Notes under the pieces: model-generated
The model's input: only the letters and a program-made list of their open reading frames with translations
Told to the model about the DNA's origin: nothing
Databases searched by the model: none
Made by a program: the position numbers and the translations under genes
Assembly (NCBI RefSeq): GCF_030758415.1
Contig: NZ_CP132334.1
Location: forward strand, 1,934,001 to 1,998,000
Direction: 5' to 3'
From: Parvularcula sp. IMCC14364
Lineage (GTDB): Bacteria > Pseudomonadota > Alphaproteobacteria > Caulobacterales > Parvularculaceae
Length of the DNA: 64,000 nucleotides
In this document: positions 51,558-61,904 of the stretch, one piece after another
Layout of the letters: every line of letters begins with the position of its first letter
Position numbering within the stretch: the first letter of the stretch is position 1

Positions 51558-54482
51558 ATGCCTGACAGCAATGATGCGCCAGATACAGGGCGCGATTACA
51601 AAGATACACTTTTCCTTCCAAATACCGGGTTCCCCATGCGCGCCGGCCTGCCCAAGGCAGAGCCAAAACTGTTGCAGCGCTGGGCGGACATGGGCCTCTA
51701 CCGGCAGTTACGCGAGGACGCCCGTGGGCGCACACCTTTCGTGCTTCACGATGGGCCGCCATACGCCAATGGCAACATCCATATGGGCACCGGGCTGACA
51801 AAAATTCTCAAGGACATGATTGTGCGCTCTCGGCAGATGGACGGTTTTGACGCCAATTACGTCCCCGGCTGGGACTGCCATGGCTTGCCGATCGAATGGA
51901 AGGTCGAGGAAGAATTCCGCGCCAGAGGGCGCAATAAACGCGATGTACCGGCTGTTGAGTTCCGTGCCCAGTGTCGCACCTATGCCCAGAAATGGCTGGA
52001 TATCCAGTGTGACGAGTTTCGCCGTCTTGGCGGCGAGGGGGATTGGGAAAATCCGTACACCACAATGGCTTTCACGTCAGAAGCGGTTATTGCCCGTGAA
52101 TTGCTGAAATTCGTTGATGCGGGCCTGCTCTATCGCGGCTCGAAGCCTGTTATGTGGTCGCCTGTCGAACAGACGGCGCTGGCCGAAGCGGAAATCGAAT
52201 ATCATGATCACCAGTCAACAACAATCTGGGTGAAATTCCCGTTTGCTGATGGCAAGGCCCCTGCCGGGCTGGAAAATGCGTCCATCGTGATCTGGACCAC
52301 AACGCCATGGACGATCCCTGGCAACCGGGCCATCTGCTATGGTCCACGCATGTCCTATGGTGTGTACGAAGTTTTGGAAATGCAGGGTGATCTCGACTTT
52401 GAACCATGGTCAAAGCCGGGCGACCAGTTGATTGTCGCAGACGCTCTGGCTGAAAGCGTTCGCAGTGCTGGCCTCATCGCCGAATGGAAAAGACTGGATG
52501 ATGTCCCCCCCGAAAGCCTCGCAACAGCGCTCTGCCATCATCCGCTGCGCGGACATGCAGAAGGCTATATGTTCGATATTCCCCTGCTCTCCGGCGACCA
52601 TGTGACGGATGAAGCGGGTACGGGCTTTGTCCATACCGCTCCGAGTCACGGGGCTGAGGACTTTGATGCCTGGATGGCCCATGGCCTTTCCATGACAGAC
52701 ATTCCGCATACGGTAAACGAGATGGGTGCCTATACCAGTGAGGCTCCCGGTTTTGAAGGCCGACAGGTGATTGTCACGGAAGGCAAGAAGAAGGGCAAGG
52801 ATGGCGATGCCAACAAGGCCGTCATTGATGCTCTGCTGGAGCATGGTGCACTGCTGGCGCGCGGGCGCCTGAAACACTCCTATCCCCATTCCTGGCGTTC
52901 GCGCGCGCCTGTGATTTTCCGGAATACGCCGCAATGGTTTATCGCCCTCGGCAAAAAAATGGCCGATGGCACAAGCCTGCGCGAGAAAGCGCTGAAAGGC
53001 ATCGACGATACAGGTTTCACCCCGGCACAGGCGCGCAACCGTATCCGCTCAATGGTCGAGGGACGCCCCGACTGGCTGATCTCCCGCCAGCGCGCCTGGG
53101 GGGTTCCGATCACGATTTTCGTTAACCGGGAAACCGGTGACATTCTCAATGACCCGGCAGTGAACCAGCGTGTCCTGTCAGCAATTCAGGAACGCGGCGC
53201 GGACGCCTGGTTTGACACACCGATGGAAGATTTTCTGGGTCCGGATCATCCCGTCGATGATTACGAGAAAGTTGAAGACATTCTGGATGTGTGGTTCGAT
53301 TCAGGTTCCACTCACGCCTTCGTACTGGAAGACCGGGAGGATCTGACCTGGCCAGCTGACGTCTATTGTGAAGGCTCTGACCAGCATCGCGGCTGGTTCC
53401 AGTCTTCCCTGTTGCAAAGCTGTGGCACCAGGGGGCGTCCACCCTACAAGCATATCATCACCAATGGTTTTGTGGTGGACAGTGACGGGCGTAAAATGTC
53501 CAAGTCCCTCGGCAATGTGATCCTGCCGGAAACAATCATCAAACAGTATGGCGCGGAGATCATCCGTATCTGGGCGGCCAGTATTGACTACACCGAGGAT
53601 CCGCGCGTTGGCGACGAGATTATCGGGTCGGCGGTCGATGCCTACCGCAAATTGCGCAATACATTGCGCTATCTGCTGGGGGCTGTCTCAGGCTATAGCG
53701 AGGCTGAAACCGTTGATGTGCAGGAGATGCCGGAGCTTGAACAATATGTCCTGCATCTGTTGGCTGGTGTCGATGCGGACGTACACAAATCCTACGCGGC
53801 TTTCGATTTCAAGGCTGTGTGGCGCCGTGTCAGTGATTTCTGCTCTCTGGACCTGTCTTCCTTCTATCTGGATATCCGCAAGGACAGCCTCTATTGCGAC
53901 AGCCCGGACGATATGACCCGCCGTGCCGCGCGCACGGTCATGAACACATTACTGGACCACATCATGCGCTGGCTCGCGCCGATCTGTCCGTTCACAACAG
54001 AAGAGGTATTCCTGCACCGCTATCCCGATCAGGAACATACATCTGTGCATCTTCTGCAATTTGCAGATGTGCCATCTGAGTGGAACAATGCAGCGCTTGC
54101 CGGGAAATGGGGAAAAATCCGTACAGTACGCAAAGTTGTCACCGGTGCACTGGAAGTCGAAAGACGCGAAAAGCGAATTGGTGCCAGCCTGGAAGCAGCC
54201 CCAGTCATTCATATTGAAGATGATGTGCTGCGCGCGCTCTGCCAGGATGTAGACTGGGCGGAGTTGAGCATTACCTCCGCTGCGACGCTGACGGATGGCA
54301 CCGGACCTGCAGAAGCCTTCAGGCTGGATGAAACGGCTGGCGTCAGTGTGCTGCCGACAAAAGCCGATGGCGGCAAATGCCAACGCTGCTGGCGTATTCT
54401 CGAAGAAGTCACAGCTGAGGCATCTATTTGCGGGCGCTGCGATGAGGCGGTGACAGCACTTGAGCAAAAGACCGATGGCTGA
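51558..54482 (+). CDS. ileS: Isoleucyl-tRNA synthetase
   Basis: 974 residues. Class I signature PPYANGNIHMGTGLTKILKD (HIGH motif region), PGWDCHGLPIEWKVEEEF, the editing domain with TTTPWTIPGNRA and GTGFVHTAPSHG, KMSKS in DGRKMSKSLGN, and a C-terminal zinc finger (CQRCWRILEE, CGRCDEAV). Bacterial type, full length. The ATG at 51558 is preferred over an upstream TTG. It overlaps lspA by eight bases. The 202 bases upstream hold no gene. Confidence 0.97.
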   Translation: MPDSNDAPDTGRDYKDTLFLPNTGFPMRAGLPKAEPKLLQRWADMGLYRQLREDARGRTPFVLHDGPPYANGNIHMGTGLTKILKDMIVRSRQMDGFDANYVPGWDCHGLPIEWKVEEEFRARGRNKRDVPAVEFRAQCRTYAQKWLDIQCDEFRRLGGEGDWENPYTTMAFTSEAVIARELLKFVDAGLLYRGSKPVMWSPVEQTALAEAEIEYHDHQSTTIWVKFPFADGKAPAGLENASIVIWTTTPWTIPGNRAICYGPRMSYGVYEVLEMQGDLDFEPWSKPGDQLIVADALAESVRSAGLIAEWKRLDDVPPESLATALCHHPLRGHAEGYMFDIPLLSGDHVTDEAGTGFVHTAPSHGAEDFDAWMAHGLSMTDIPHTVNEMGAYTSEAPGFEGRQVIVTEGKKKGKDGDANKAVIDALLEHGALLARGRLKHSYPHSWRSRAPVIFRNTPQWFIALGKKMADGTSLREKALKGIDDTGFTPAQARNRIRSMVEGRPDWLISRQRAWGVPITIFVNRETGDILNDPAVNQRVLSAIQERGADAWFDTPMEDFLGPDHPVDDYEKVEDILDVWFDSGSTHAFVLEDREDLTWPADVYCEGSDQHRGWFQSSLLQSCGTRGRPPYKHIITNGFVVDSDGRKMSKSLGNVILPETIIKQYGAEIIRIWAASIDYTEDPRVGDEIIGSAVDAYRKLRNTLRYLLGAVSGYSEAETVDVQEMPELEQYVLHLLAGVDADVHKSYAAFDFKAVWRRVSDFCSLDLSSFYLDIRKDSLYCDSPDDMTRRAARTVMNTLLDHIMRWLAPICPFTTEEVFLHRYPDQEHTSVHLLQFADVPSEWNNAALAGKWGKIRTVRKVVTGALEVERREKRIGASLEAAPVIHIEDDVLRALCQDVDWAELSITSAATLTDGTGPAEAFRLDETAGVSVLPTKADGGKCQRCWRILEEVTAEASICGRCDEAVTALEQKTDG

Positions 54483-55086
54483 GACCGTGAACACTCCGCG
54501 CGGCATGATTAAAGATGCGATACGCCTTGCGGCGGTCAAAGGCCGCAAGGCCGCGCGCAATCCCTTGTTCCGGCCTGTACTGCTGATGTCGCTGATCATC
54601 ATTATCGTGGACCAGATCAGCAAGCACATCGTGCTTTATGCCAGCCCGCTTGGTGGCCCCTATTGTAGCCCGACCACGCCGGAATTTTGCGGCCGCATTG
54701 AGCTATCCGGCATCTTCGATCTGACCATGGTCTGGAACCGGGGCGTGAGCTTTGGCCTTTTTGCCGGTGGCATGACTTCCCGGGTAATTTTCTCGACGCT
54801 CAGCATCTGCGTTGCTTTCGGACTTTTAATCTGGCTGACGGACCTGAAAAGGCGCGTCGCTGCTATTGGTGTCGGCCTGATTATCGGGGGGGCACTCGGC
54901 AATGCCTATGACCGCATTGTCTATGGTGCTGTCGTCGATTTCCTAGATTTTTCAGGGCTTTACTTCCCTTATGTGTTCAATGTAGCCGATGCGGCCATCA
55001 ATGTGGGCGTGGCCTGTCTCGCCTATGATGCCTTTTTCGGCGGTAATGCAAAAAGCCGTGACCGAAGGACGGATAAAAGCCTTTAA
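54475..55086 (+). CDS. lspA: Lipoprotein signal peptidase (signal peptidase II)
   Basis: 203 residues with four membrane helices. Catalytic aspartates lie in GNAYDRIVYGAVVDFLDF and FNVADAAINVG; VWNRGVSFGLF is the conserved N-G-x-x-F/GxxFG region. An N-terminal cytoplasmic extension of about 35 residues is longer than usual. Processes prolipoproteins, several of which are encoded in this window. ATG lies inside the end of ileS. Confidence 0.95.
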   Translation: MAETVNTPRGMIKDAIRLAAVKGRKAARNPLFRPVLLMSLIIIIVDQISKHIVLYASPLGGPYCSPTTPEFCGRIELSGIFDLTMVWNRGVSFGLFAGGMTSRVIFSTLSICVAFGLLIWLTDLKRRVAAIGVGLIIGGALGNAYDRIVYGAVVDFLDFSGLYFPYVFNVADAAINVGVACLAYDAFFGGNAKSRDRRTDKSL

Positions 55087-55150
55087 GGCCTTCCCTCTGC
55101 CTGCTCTCCTCGTTATATTCGCGCTTCCTATGGTTAAGGAGTTGATATCC

Positions 55151-55708
55151 ATGAACAAGTCTCCCCGTCTGCTGGTTGCCCTCACCGCACTCGGCCTCGC
55201 TGCTTCAGCTTGTGCCAGTGGTGGAAACGAGTTCGGCCGCAATCGCGATGCCCCGGATGAGTTTGCTGTGGTCACCAAGGCTCCCCTGACATTGCCGCCT
55301 GACTTTGCGCTGCGGCCACCACGCCCCGGCGAAACACGCCCTCAGGAGAAATCACCTTCTGAACGTGCGCAGCAACTGCTGCTTGGCGATGAATCATCCG
55401 CCCCGCCAACAGATGGTGAGCTTGCGCTTATTCAGGCTGCCGGTGCGCTGAATGTGGACCCGAACATCCGCTCTATTCTGGGAGCAGAAAATGGTGGCTG
55501 GGCTGAAAAAGATGACAGCCTCACTAACCGCCTGATTTTCTGGCGTGTGAGCAATAACCAGATTGATGACTCAGCAGCTCCGCTGCGTGTTGAAGATCCG
55601 GAAGAATGGCTGGCCAGCCGCCGCCGCTCGATTGAAAATGTCACCGCCGGTGAGCAGGTCGTGATTGCCAAGACGAGCCGCGCCCTGAAGCTGCCGGGCG
55701 TGCGCTAG
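55151..55708 (+). CDS. DUF3035 lipoprotein
   Basis: 185 residues. Lipoprotein signal MNKSPRLLVALTALGLAASAC. RDAPDEFAVVTKAPLTLPPDF-type segment and LRPPRPGETRP are the DUF3035 hallmark. Found after lspA in many alphaproteobacteria; function unknown. AAGGAG precedes the ATG. Followed by a terminator. Confidence 0.9.
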   Translation: MNKSPRLLVALTALGLAASACASGGNEFGRNRDAPDEFAVVTKAPLTLPPDFALRPPRPGETRPQEKSPSERAQQLLLGDESSAPPTDGELALIQAAGALNVDPNIRSILGAENGGWAEKDDSLTNRLIFWRVSNNQIDDSAAPLRVEDPEEWLASRRRSIENVTAGEQVVIAKTSRALKLPGVR

Positions 55709-55734
55709 TCCAGATCCGACTTTTATGTAATGTG

Positions 55735-55768
55735 AAGCACCGCTGGAAAGTCTGGCGGTGCTTTTTAT
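55735..55768 (+). terminator. Terminator after DUF3035
   Basis: AAGCACCGC (55735-55743) pairs with GCGGTGCTT (55755-55763), followed by TTTTATTT. Ends the ileS-lspA-DUF3035 unit. Confidence 0.92.
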
Positions 55769-55791
55769 TTGCCACCTGAACGGAGCAGACC

Positions 55792-56664
55792 TTGTCTTAC
55801 GATCAGACAGCACCGGATATATCTGCCAGCCCTCAACAGACATTTTGGCTGTTGCGCCATGCGCCGCAAACCACTGGCTTCAACAAGCTGCGCAAACGAC
55901 TGAATCGCCTGGCCCTTCAGGCCGTCAGTGATTTTTCGATGCTGCAAAATAGCCGCCGCTGGCTGGTTTGCCTGTCCGGTGGCAAGGACTCCTGGGCAAT
56001 GCTCGGCATCCTCATGGACCTGAAGGAACGCGGCGACCTGCCCGTGGATATTCTGGCCTGCAATCTCGATCAGGGCCAGCCGGGTTTCCCGCCAACCACA
56101 ATACCGGACTTCCTCAATGAGGCCGGCATCGCCCACAGAATAGAGTTCCGTGACACTTATCGTGTCGTGACGGAGAAAATTCCCGCAGGGCAGACATATT
56201 GTGCCCTCTGCTCCCGCCTGCGGCGCGGGAACCTGTATCGTATCGCGCGCGAAGAAGGGTGTGATGCGGTCGTTCTGGGGCACCATCGCGAGGACATTCT
56301 TGAGACGTTTTTTCTCAATTTCTTCCATGGCGGACACCTGGCTGCAATGCCGCCAAAGCTCCTGAACGATCAAGGTGACCTGACTGTCCTGCGCCCCCTC
56401 AGTTACTGTGCAGAGGATGACCTTGCCAGGTACAGCGCCGCATTACGCTTTCCCATCATCCCCTGTGATCTCTGTGGCTCTCAGGATGGTTTACAGCGTA
56501 AGGTCATCAAGCAGATGATTGACCGTATGGAAACGGACTCTCCCGGTCGCAAGGAAACGATGTTGCGTGCGCTGGCCCATATCAAACCCGGCCACATGCT
56601 GGACCGGGACCTGTTTGATTTTGAGAGCCTTGTTGCTGAGAAGACCGATAGTCTTAAGGGCTAG
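55792..56664 (+). CDS. ttcA: tRNA 2-thiocytidine(32) synthetase TtcA
   Basis: 290 residues. PP-loop LSGGKDS at 61-67; [4Fe-4S] cysteines C137/C140 in [11 protein letters not shown] and C225/C228 in [25 protein letters not shown]. Thiolates C32 of tRNA. The TTG start has GGAG six bases upstream and no better ATG exists. TtcA needs a sulfur donor, which links it loosely to TusA elsewhere in the window. Confidence 0.93.
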   Translation: MSYDQTAPDISASPQQTFWLLRHAPQTTGFNKLRKRLNRLALQAVSDFSMLQNSRRWLVCLSGGKDSWAMLGILMDLKERGDLPVDILACNLDQGQPGFPPTTIPDFLNEAGIAHRIEFRDTYRVVTEKIPAGQTYCALCSRLRRGNLYRIAREEGCDAVVLGHHREDILETFFLNFFHGGHLAAMPPKLLNDQGDLTVLRPLSYCAEDDLARYSAALRFPIIPCDLCGSQDGLQRKVIKQMIDRMETDSPGRKETMLRALAHIKPGHMLDRDLFDFESLVAEKTDSLKG

Positions 56665-56695
56665 CCTGCCTCCCGCCATAAGGGCATAATACCCC

Positions 56696-58591
56696 ATGCC
56701 GAATCACCCTGCCCTGACATCATACCGCGAAGCGCAAGACACACCGCGCCATATCCACCGCCTGCCACCGGAAGCAGTGAACAGAATTGCGGCCGGGGAA
56801 GTCGTTGAACGGCCGGCAGCTGCGGTCAAGGAACTTGTGGAAAATGCGCTGGATGCGGGTGCCACCGACATCAGTATCGCGATCAGCGAAGGTGGCAAGA
56901 GCCATATCTCCATCCTCGATAATGGCTGCGGCATGGACCATGACAGTCTGCTGCTTTGCGTGGAACGTCACGCCACATCCAAACTGAAGCTTTCCCATGA
57001 AGGCGACTATGACCTGACCAATATCGCAACCATGGGGTTTCGGGGTGAGGCCCTTCCGTCGATAGGCGCGGTGGCACGCCTTGATATCACCTCGCGCCCG
57101 ATAGGAGCCGATACAGCCTACAAGCTGTCTGTACACGGCAGCAAAATGAGTGTACCAGCCCCCGTTGCCTTTGCCGGTCATGGCACACGTGTTGATGTTG
57201 CGGATCTGTTTTTTGCAACGCCCGCGCGGTTGAAATTCATGAAGTCAGACCGCGCTGAAACGATAGCTATAACCGATGTGGTCAAAAGACTGGCCATGGC
57301 GCGGCATGATGTCGCTTTTTCCATGACCTCCAATGACCGGAAAGTTTTCGCCTACCCGGCTGAACCCGATACACCCGATGGCAGTCTGGCGCGCCTTGCG
57401 AAAATCATGGGCGCAGAGTTCGGCGAGAACGCACTGGCGATTGAAGCCATTCGCGAAGATGTGCGCCTGACCGGATTTGCCGGGTTGCCAACCTATAATC
57501 GCGGCCTGCCTGACAGGCAATATCTGTTTGTAAACGGACGACCCGTCAAGGATCGCCTCATCATTGGTGCCATTCGCGGCGCCTATGCGGATTTTCTGGC
57601 CCGCGACCGGCATCCCTCTGTTGTTCTGTTTCTGGAGGTGCCGCCAGAGCTTGTTGACGTGAATGTCCACCCCGCCAAAACAGAAGTGCGTTTTCGGGAC
57701 GCAGGTCATGTGCGCGGCCTGCTGGTTTCCGCATTGCGCCACGTGCTGGCTGAGGCAGGGCACAGAGCCTCCACCACTGTTGCCGACTTCGCGCTTGGCC
57801 GCATACAGAGCGGTGGCGGCAGCACGGCAGGCAGACATGGCAGCTCGAATATGCCGCCGCGTGCCTTCAGGGCCGGCAATCCGTTTGCCGAGGCGCAGGC
57901 CCCCCTGACACAAGGAATGGCCGAAACGCCCGCGGCTTTTGAAGGCGTCGATGCGCCAACCGCCCGCGCGGACATGCCCCTGCAGGATATTCCGCAGCAG
58001 ATAAAAGAGGATTACCCGCTGGGCGCAGCACGCGCGCAACTCCATGAAACTTATATCGTCAGTCAGACAGCGGATGGTTTGTGTATTATCGACCAGCATG
58101 CCGCCCATGAGCGCCTTGTCTATGAGCGCATGAAACGCGCCCTTGCGGCTGGCGGCGTTGCCCGGCAGGGCCTGTTGATCCCGGAAGTCATAGAGCTGGA
58201 ACGCGATGAAGCACGTCTGCTTGTTGAACGGGCAGCAGAATTTGCTGAGCTGGGGCTCGTTCTGGAAGAGTTTGGTGACGGCGCTGTGCTGGTGCGCGAA
58301 ACGCCTGCCTTGCTCGGCGACACCAACATTCAGGGACTGGTCAAGGCACTGGTCGAAGACATCAGCAGCATTGGCGAAGGTCTCGCGCTGAAAGAACAAC
58401 TGGAAGAAATCTGCGGCACTATGGCCTGTCGCGGTTCTGTGCGTGCCGGACGCCGCTTGCTGCCGGAAGAAATGAACGCCCTGCTGCGGGAGATGGAAGC
58501 AACGCCCCATTCCGGCCAATGCAACCATGGACGGCCAACCTATGTGGAGTTAAAACTGGCTGACATAGAAAGACTTTTTGGGCGGCGTTAG
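56696..58591 (+). CDS. mutL: DNA mismatch repair protein MutL
   Basis: 631 residues. GHKL ATPase: [43 protein letters not shown] variable linker (about 370-430) leads to the C-terminal domain, which has [22 protein letters not shown] and QCNHGRPT, the motifs of endonuclease-competent MutL. This implies MutH-independent mismatch repair. About 20 residues precede the usual start; an ATG nearer the core is not obvious. Stop overlaps the next gene by one base. Confidence 0.96.
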   Translation: MPNHPALTSYREAQDTPRHIHRLPPEAVNRIAAGEVVERPAAAVKELVENALDAGATDISIAISEGGKSHISILDNGCGMDHDSLLLCVERHATSKLKLSHEGDYDLTNIATMGFRGEALPSIGAVARLDITSRPIGADTAYKLSVHGSKMSVPAPVAFAGHGTRVDVADLFFATPARLKFMKSDRAETIAITDVVKRLAMARHDVAFSMTSNDRKVFAYPAEPDTPDGSLARLAKIMGAEFGENALAIEAIREDVRLTGFAGLPTYNRGLPDRQYLFVNGRPVKDRLIIGAIRGAYADFLARDRHPSVVLFLEVPPELVDVNVHPAKTEVRFRDAGHVRGLLVSALRHVLAEAGHRASTTVADFALGRIQSGGGSTAGRHGSSNMPPRAFRAGNPFAEAQAPLTQGMAETPAAFEGVDAPTARADMPLQDIPQQIKEDYPLGAARAQLHETYIVSQTADGLCIIDQHAAHERLVYERMKRALAAGGVARQGLLIPEVIELERDEARLLVERAAEFAELGLVLEEFGDGAVLVRETPALLGDTNIQGLVKALVEDISSIGEGLALKEQLEEICGTMACRGSVRAGRRLLPEEMNALLREMEATPHSGQCNHGRPTYVELKLADIERLFGRR

Positions 58592-59274
58592 TGAAACAAG
58601 AAAAACATATCAGTTTGCGCGAACTTGGCGACTGGCAGCCAATGAGCGATGAAGACATGCGGGCGCAGGCGCAGGGTTTTTATGAAACAGTCCGTAAACG
58701 CCATTCCATTCGCGACTACGCAACTGATCCCGTGCCGGGGGATGTGATCGAAACCTGTATCCGGGCTGCCGGTACTGCCCCCTCCGGCGCCAATCACCAA
58801 CCCTGGCATTTCGCGCTGGTGGGAGACGCAGCTATCAAGAAGCGAATCCGTGAGGCGGCAGAAGCAGAAGAACGGGAGTTTTATGCTGGCAAGGCTGGCG
58901 CAGAATGGCTCGACGCCCTCTCCCCTATTGGCACCGATCAGCACAAGCCACATCTGGAAGATGCGCCCTGGCTGATCTGCATTTTCGCCCAGCGCCGCGG
59001 CGGCGTTGATGCAGGTGATAACCGCAAGAATTACTATATTCATGAAAGCGTTGGTATTGCGACGGGTATGCTGATTACCGCCCTGCATCAGGCAGGGCTG
59101 GTCACCCTGACGCATACCCCCAACCCCATGCATTTTCTCAACGAAATTCTTGGCCGCCCCGCAACGGAGAAACCATATCTCATCCTTGTTGTTGGCAAAC
59201 CGGCAGAAGATGCGAGCGTGCCCGAACATGCACTGAAGAAGAAGCCTCTGATGGATATCATGAGCGTCTTCTGA
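58591..59274 (+). CDS. Nitroreductase-family flavoprotein, iodotyrosine deiodinase-like
   Basis: 227 residues. RKRHSIRDYATDPVP and AGTAPSGANHQPWHFALVGD match the FMN-binding start of the family. REAAEAEEREFYAGKAGAEW is the active-site lid segment of iodotyrosine deiodinase (IYD), and HQAGLVTLTHTPNPMHFLNE then GRPATEKPYLILVVGKPA match its C-terminal half. Bacterial IYD homologues can remove halogens from halotyrosines; native roles are unclear. GTG start overlapping the mutL stop. Confidence 0.83.
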   Translation: MKQEKHISLRELGDWQPMSDEDMRAQAQGFYETVRKRHSIRDYATDPVPGDVIETCIRAAGTAPSGANHQPWHFALVGDAAIKKRIREAAEAEEREFYAGKAGAEWLDALSPIGTDQHKPHLEDAPWLICIFAQRRGGVDAGDNRKNYYIHESVGIATGMLITALHQAGLVTLTHTPNPMHFLNEILGRPATEKPYLILVVGKPAEDASVPEHALKKKPLMDIMSVF

Positions 59275-59343
59275 TGCCGGAGCTGCCGCAGCAGAACTGC
59301 GCACCCTGCTTGCTTTCATGACGCTACCAGCTAGTCTGCCCAT

Positions 59344-60522
59344 ATGTTTATAAACTTTTTTCAGGAACTGAAGTCAGCCGATATTCCCGTTTCGCTGCGC
59401 GAATATCTGACGCTGATGGAAGCGATGGATGCCAATCTTGCCAGCCGCAAGGTTGAGGATTTCTATTATCTTTCACGCGCAGCGCTGGTCAAAGACGAGC
59501 GCCATCTCGACAAGTTTGACCGCGTCTTCGGGCATGTCTTCAAAGGACTGGAGACTGTGGAAGAAGGCCTGCTGGCAGAAGCTGAAATACCCGAAGACTG
59601 GCTGCGCAATCTGACAGAGAAATATCTGACAGACGAAGAAAAAGCCGAGATTGAATCGATGGGTGGCTGGGACAAGCTGATGGACACCCTGAAAGAGCGC
59701 CTGAAAGAACAGGAAAAACGTCATGAAGGGGGCAGCAAATGGATTGGCACCGGCGGCACGTCTCCCTTTGGCAATGGCGGCTACAATCCGGAAGGTGTGC
59801 GTATTGGCGGTAAATCGCAGCACAAGCGGGCTGTGAAAGTCTGGGAAAAGCGCGAATATCAAAATCTGGATGACAAAACAGAACTCGGCACCCGGAACAT
59901 CAAGATGGCCCTGCGAAAGCTGCGCCAGTTTGCCCGCAAGGGCGCACCGGACGAATTTGATCTGGGCGGCACCATTGATGCCACCGCCCGGCATGGCTAT
60001 CTTGACATCAAGATGCGCCCTGAACGCCGCAATATGATCAAAGTGCTGATCTTTTTCGATATAGGTGGATCGATGGACCCCTATATCAAACTGATGGAAG
60101 AGCTTTTTTCTGCTGCAAGAGCAGAATTCAAGCATATGGAATATTTCTACTTCCACAACTGCCTGTATGATTATGTCTGGAAGGACAATAACCGGCGCTG
60201 GACGGATAAAACCAAAACCTGGGATGTTCTGCACACATACGGCAATGACTATAAGGTCATTTTTGTGGGAGATGCTTCCATGAGCCCTTATGAAATTTCA
60301 GTACCAGGTGGCTCTGTGGAATATTTCAATGAGGAGGCCGGGGCAATCTGGTTCCAGCGCTTGCTCGATATTTACGAGCGTGCCGTCTGGCTGAACCCGA
60401 TTTCTGAGGACTCATGGCGCTATGTGCCATCGATCCAGATGGTTGAGCAACTGTTTGAAGACCGCATGTTCCCGCTGACGCTGGACGGTCTTGATAAAGC
60501 AATGGCGGAATTGAAACGCTAG
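59344..60522 (+). CDS. CoxE-type VWA-domain protein
   Basis: 392 residues. An N-terminal helical region (MFINFFQELKSADIPVSLRE, YLTLMEAMDANLASRKVEDF) is typical of VWA-CoxE proteins. A Gly-rich linker (GTGGTSPFGNGGYNPEG) leads to the VWA domain with a MIDAS-like LIFFDIGGSMDPY, where the usual DxSxS reads DIGGS. Family members work with a MoxR AAA+ ATPase in metal-cofactor or complex assembly. No MoxR gene is adjacent. No ribosome-binding site is visible before the ATG. Confidence 0.85.
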   Translation: MFINFFQELKSADIPVSLREYLTLMEAMDANLASRKVEDFYYLSRAALVKDERHLDKFDRVFGHVFKGLETVEEGLLAEAEIPEDWLRNLTEKYLTDEEKAEIESMGGWDKLMDTLKERLKEQEKRHEGGSKWIGTGGTSPFGNGGYNPEGVRIGGKSQHKRAVKVWEKREYQNLDDKTELGTRNIKMALRKLRQFARKGAPDEFDLGGTIDATARHGYLDIKMRPERRNMIKVLIFFDIGGSMDPYIKLMEELFSAARAEFKHMEYFYFHNCLYDYVWKDNNRRWTDKTKTWDVLHTYGNDYKVIFVGDASMSPYEISVPGGSVEYFNEEAGAIWFQRLLDIYERAVWLNPISEDSWRYVPSIQMVEQLFEDRMFPLTLDGLDKAMAELKR

Positions 60523-60532
60523 TCGCGCAGGA

Positions 60533-60880
60533 TTATTTCGATTTGCGCAGACGGCGCACTTCGGCAACGGTCTCGTGCACTTTGTCGCGTAACTCCTGGA
60601 GAATGACAGACCGACGTACAACGTCACGTCGTTCCTCCCCGATCAATGTCTCCGCTTGTGCACAGATATCGCCAACATCCCAGGCACCAACACCGCGAGA
60701 TGCCCCTTTCAGGGCATGGGCGGCATCTTTCCACGCTGCATCTTCTGCATTCGGATCAAGCATACGCGTCCACATATCTGCCTGTTCCTCAAAAATGCTG
60801 AGAATTTCATCACGCAAGGCCACATCACCAGAAACGTAGCGGTCGAGATGATCCAGATCGATCAGTGCTGTATTACTCAT
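60533..60880 (-). CDS. Hpt-domain phosphotransfer protein
   Basis: 115 residues, almost entirely one Hpt four-helix bundle. The phosphorylatable histidine is H55 in DAAHALKGASRGVGA. Passes phosphate between response regulators and kinases in phosphorelays. No partner is adjacent; the orphan histidine kinase in this window lacks a receiver domain, so a direct link is not indicated. Converges with the CoxE-type gene. Confidence 0.85.
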   Translation of the reverse strand: MSNTALIDLDHLDRYVSGDVALRDEILSIFEEQADMWTRMLDPNAEDAAWKDAAHALKGASRGVGAWDVGDICAQAETLIGEERRDVVRRSVILQELRDKVHETVAEVRRLRKSK

Positions 60881-60998
60881 GCAACTTCCCCTATTTTATT
60901 GGAGAAACATACATCAGCGTGATTAACAGGCCGTTATGGATAACGCGAAAATTACATCAATCGCGCAAACACCGTGATCTGGTTAGTCCGTTAACGCC

Positions 60999-61700
60999 TT
61001 ATTCAGACTTTTCTTCCTCGGCTGGCGCATCGCTGTCGGCCTCATCCTCAGACCCGGACTCATCTTCCATCGCCTCAAGCTCTGCTTCGAGTTCATCCAG
61101 CAGGGGCTCATCGGCAACAGCCTCAGAAACAGCTTCTTCTGCCTTCTCAGCCATGTCAGAAACCTGCTCGGCGGCGGCGTCTTTGACATCTGCAAGTGCG
61201 CCCGTAACTGCGTCTGTGGCTTCGGCGGCCTCGTTCTTCACTTGCTCAGTCAGATCAGTCTGCGCGTTATCCTCTTCAGCAGAAGGCTCCGTCGCGCTTT
61301 CGTCCGTTGCTGCCTGTTCTGTATCGCCCTCTTCTGACGGGCCAGCGGCTTCCGGATCAGCCTCTGTTACAGCTTCCATATCTGTTGCCGACATGTCCGC
61401 ATCTTCAGCAAGTTCAGGGTCTGGTGCTGTTGTGTTCTGGAAAGCATCAGCGAGCGCAGCAGCATCATCGGCAGCGCGTCCGGATTTTTCTGTCTCAGAA
61501 GGCTCTGCCTCTGGCTCATCGCCTGCTTCTGCTTGCACTGGCTCAGATTCAGGCTCTTTGGCAGCCTGTGTTTGTTCAGATGCTGGCTCAGACCCCTCAA
61601 GGGCTTCCGTTGCCACTTCCGTAATATTGCCACCAGAGAGCGTAATTGCTGCGATGATGGCCGCAATAACAACCGTAATGACCAATAATAGCCGTAACAT
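60999..61700 (-). CDS. Membrane-anchored acidic low-complexity protein
   Basis: 233 residues. A single N-terminal helix (MLRLLLVITVVIAAIIAAIT) is followed by about 210 residues dominated by Glu, Ala, Asp, Ser and Thr, with two short helical stretches (TEQVKNEAAEATDAVTGALA, DMAEKAEEAVSEAVADEPLL). Probably an inner-membrane protein with a disordered, highly negative extension. No family recognised. The overlapping opposite-strand frame is Ser-rich and is a shadow. Confidence 0.6.
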   Translation of the reverse strand: MLRLLLVITVVIAAIIAAITLSGGNITEVATEALEGSEPASEQTQAAKEPESEPVQAEAGDEPEAEPSETEKSGRAADDAAALADAFQNTTAPDPELAEDADMSATDMEAVTEADPEAAGPSEEGDTEQAATDESATEPSAEEDNAQTDLTEQVKNEAAEATDAVTGALADVKDAAAEQVSDMAEKAEEAVSEAVADEPLLDELEAELEAMEDESGSEDEADSDAPAEEEKSE

Positions 61701-61904
61701 GCCTCTATCCCCTTTCGCGCCTCATGCGCTGCGTAACCTGTCCGTCGCCCCCGACGTATGATTTACCATACTTCCGATTTAGGGATGACTCAAGCAAACA
61801 CAATACATCCCTCACAATTCACATCTTCAAGGGATGAAGCAGACTTGTGAGATGCCAATAAATACGGCTAAGCCCTGCTCTTGATTGCAATTCCGGAGTG
61901 ACAA

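Noticed and set aside
57245..58528. 427-codon minus-strand ORF
   Set aside because: Antisense to mutL, whose conserved motifs span the same bases.
60865..61761. 298-codon Ser/Ala-rich plus-strand ORF
   Set aside because: Mirror of the acidic low-complexity minus-strand gene; poly-Ser arises from antisense Glu/Ala codons. The minus frame has a proper membrane anchor.
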